In this document: one piece after another, positions 12,613-13,650 of the stretch
Layout of the letters: each line of letters starts with the position of its first letter
Position numbering within the stretch: the stretch's first letter is position 1
Assembly: GCA_020061125.1 (NCBI GenBank)
Contig: JAGUYV010000051.1
Location: forward strand, 1 to 13,650
DNA length: 13,650 nt
Source: a bacterium
GTDB lineage: Bacteria > UBP15 > UBA6099 > DSWB01
Reading direction: 5' to 3'
Notes under the pieces: generated by a model
The model's database searches: none
What the model saw: only the letters and a program-made list of their open reading frames with translations
What the model was told of the DNA's origin: nothing
Position numbers and translations under genes: made by a program

Positions 12613-13538
12613 AGCGGAACATCAGCGTCGTGATTCTGAATCTCGATGGCCGGCCCATGCTCGAAGAATGCCTGCCGTCGCTGATTGCTGCTCTGGAGCA
12701 TTATGGGGGCCTGTGGGAAATCATCATCGTTGACAATGCCAGTATTGACGACTCCGTCGCGTTCCTTGAAAAAAATTATCCGCACATAAAAGTCATACAA
12801 ATGCAAAAGAACGATCCTCTGGTTTCTCTGGACACGGGCATTGACGCGTCGCAATATGAATTCCTTAGCTTCTGCAATAACGACATGGTTCTGGAACCGG
12901 ACTGTCTGGATTATCTGATGCCGCATTTCGACGACGAGCGCGTGTTCGCCGTGACCGCACGGGTGTATGAGTGGGATCGTACGACGCTTCAGAGCCGGCG
13001 CCGCTTCCCGCGGTTTTCAAGAGGTTTCTTTTATTATCTGCCGGTTGACGAAAACGCGCCCCAGCACGGATTCACATGCCACGCCACCGGCGGGCAGTCC
13101 ATTGTGCGCAAAAGCGCATATCGGGCGCTCGGCGGTAACGACCACATATTCAAACCCCTGTACCACGAGGATCTGGATCTGACCTGGCGCGCATACAAAG
13201 GGGGATGGATCGCCCTTTACGAACCGCGAGCCATTGTCTACCACCGCGGAGGAGCCACTTCGCGCCGCATTTTCTCTCAAGATTTTCTTCGCATGCTGCA
13301 GAACCGGAATTTCTTTTTGTTTATGTGGAAAAACCTGCACAGCCCCGCAATGCTGGGGTCTCATCTGGCGTGGCTGCCGGTCCGCCTGGGCGTAGAGTTG
13401 TTTAAAGGCAACAAGGCGTTCCTGCGCGGGTTCGCAAGCGCGCTCCGCGCTCTGCCCGCTCTGATGCGCAGCCGCAGGGCGGCGGCCGCCGCCGCGCGTC
13501 TCGACGATCCCGCCGTGTTTGCTCTATTCGAAGATTGA
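12609..13538 (+). CDS. GT2 family glycosyltransferase
   Basis: Inverting GT-A transferase, likely building a surface polysaccharide or glycan at the cytoplasmic face of the membrane; donor and acceptor are unknown. 309 residues. Visible blocks: SVVILNLDGRPMLEECLPSL at the N-terminus, VDNAS (41-45), a nucleotide/metal site in CNND (89-92), ATGGQSIVRKSAYRALGG (159-176), HEDLDLTWR (186-194) for the acceptor and base region, and YHRGG (211-215). The family pattern resembles rhamnosyltransferase-type GT2 proteins. The C-terminal 60 residues are basic and Ala/Leu-rich, possibly a membrane-surface helix. The ATG overlaps the acetyltransferase stop (ATGA), so it is translationally coupled and last in the operon. 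Confidence 0.9.
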   Translation: MKRNISVVILNLDGRPMLEECLPSLIAALEHYGGLWEIIIVDNASIDDSVAFLEKNYPHIKVIQMQKNDPLVSLDTGIDASQYEFLSFCNNDMVLEPDCLDYLMPHFDDERVFAVTARVYEWDRTTLQSRRRFPRFSRGFFYYLPVDENAPQHGFTCHATGGQSIVRKSAYRALGGNDHIFKPLYHEDLDLTWRAYKGGWIALYEPRAIVYHRGGATSRRIFSQDFLRMLQNRNFFLFMWKNLHSPAMLGSHLAWLPVRLGVELFKGNKAFLRGFASALRALPALMRSRRAAAAAARLDDPAVFALFED

Positions 13539-13549
13539 TCCCCGGAGAA

Positions 13550-13650
13550 TTACGAATCGCCATCGTCCAGGCCCGCGGGCCTTGCTGCGTCGCGCAGCAT
13601 GCGCATGTCGTCGCGGCGCAGGGAGCGCGTGGCTGCCAGAAGCAGGACGA
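13550..13650 (-). CDS. C-terminal fragment of a - strand protein, cut by the window end
   Basis: On the - strand a frame enters from beyond the right edge and ends at a TAA at 13550-13552, 11 bp past the GT2 stop and convergent with it. Only 32 residues are visible: a hydrophobic VLLLAA, then TRSLRRDDMRMLRDAARP and an acidic tail. This looks like the cytoplasmic tail after a last membrane segment, and would fit a polysaccharide flippase, but 32 residues cannot establish a family. Confidence 0.45.
   Translation of the reverse strand, partial: VLLLAATRSLRRDDMRMLRDAARPAGLDDGDS

Noticed and set aside
13568-13600. Palindrome AGGCCCGCGGGCCT and a GCTGCG/CGCAGC hairpin after the GT2 gene
   Set aside because: They lie inside the - strand coding tail, have no T run on either side, and are expected by chance in GC-rich coding DNA.
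1-13650. tRNA or rRNA genes, CRISPR arrays, insertion sequences, toxin-antitoxin pairs
   Set aside because: None were recognised on reading both strands; no transposase motif, regularly spaced identical repeats or tRNA cloverleaf were found by eye.

Overview
The window looks like chromosomal DNA from a GC-rich, flagellated, Gram-negative-type bacterium. Evidence: a flagellin gene behind a sigma-28-like promoter, secreted proteins with signal peptides or disulfide-type cysteines, a PlsC acyltransferase, and a surface-sugar gene cluster. No rRNA, tRNA, insertion sequence or CRISPR array was recognised. The phylum cannot be fixed from the sequence alone.

Layout. (1) Bases 2-3100, + strand: the 3' part of a large extracellular protein with seven PKD-type Ig-like domains at an almost exact 270-bp period, a fibronectin-III-like domain and a six-bladed NHL propeller, closed by a good intrinsic terminator. 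(2) Bases 3204-4518: a sigma-28-like promoter, a roughly 330-nt structured leader carrying an orphan Shine-Dalgarno sequence, and a short, divergent flagellin. (3) Bases 4804-5662: a sigma-70-like promoter and a PlsC-type acyltransferase, convergent with (4) bases 5700-7592, - strand, a secreted purple-acid-phosphatase-like metallophosphoesterase with an extra N-terminal jelly-roll-like region. (5) Bases 7712-8979, + strand, divergent from the phosphoesterase: a DUF2804 protein and a 74-residue protein with a Tat-like N-terminus. (6) Bases 8980-9285: a 306-bp convergent spacer with several nested inverted repeats and a short direct-repeat cluster. (7) Bases 9286-10846, - strand: a small double-zinc-ribbon protein and a GT4 glycosyltransferase. 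(8) Bases 10941-13538, + strand and divergent: a tightly coupled operon of DegT-type sugar aminotransferase, PseH/RimJ-like GNAT acetyltransferase and GT2 glycosyltransferase. A - strand gene tail follows at 13550-13650.

How they may work together. The aminotransferase and acetyltransferase pair is what is needed to make an N-acetylated amino-deoxysugar from a nucleotide-4-keto sugar. The two flanking glycosyltransferases would build it into a surface glycan. The flagellin about 6.4 kb away is one possible acceptor, but that link is inference only. The most unusual parts are the flagellin leader (long UTR, hairpins, strong SD 53 nt from the start, a coupled mini-ORF), the co-varying cysteine pairs in the PKD repeats, the structured spacer at 9027-9265 and the small Tat-like protein.
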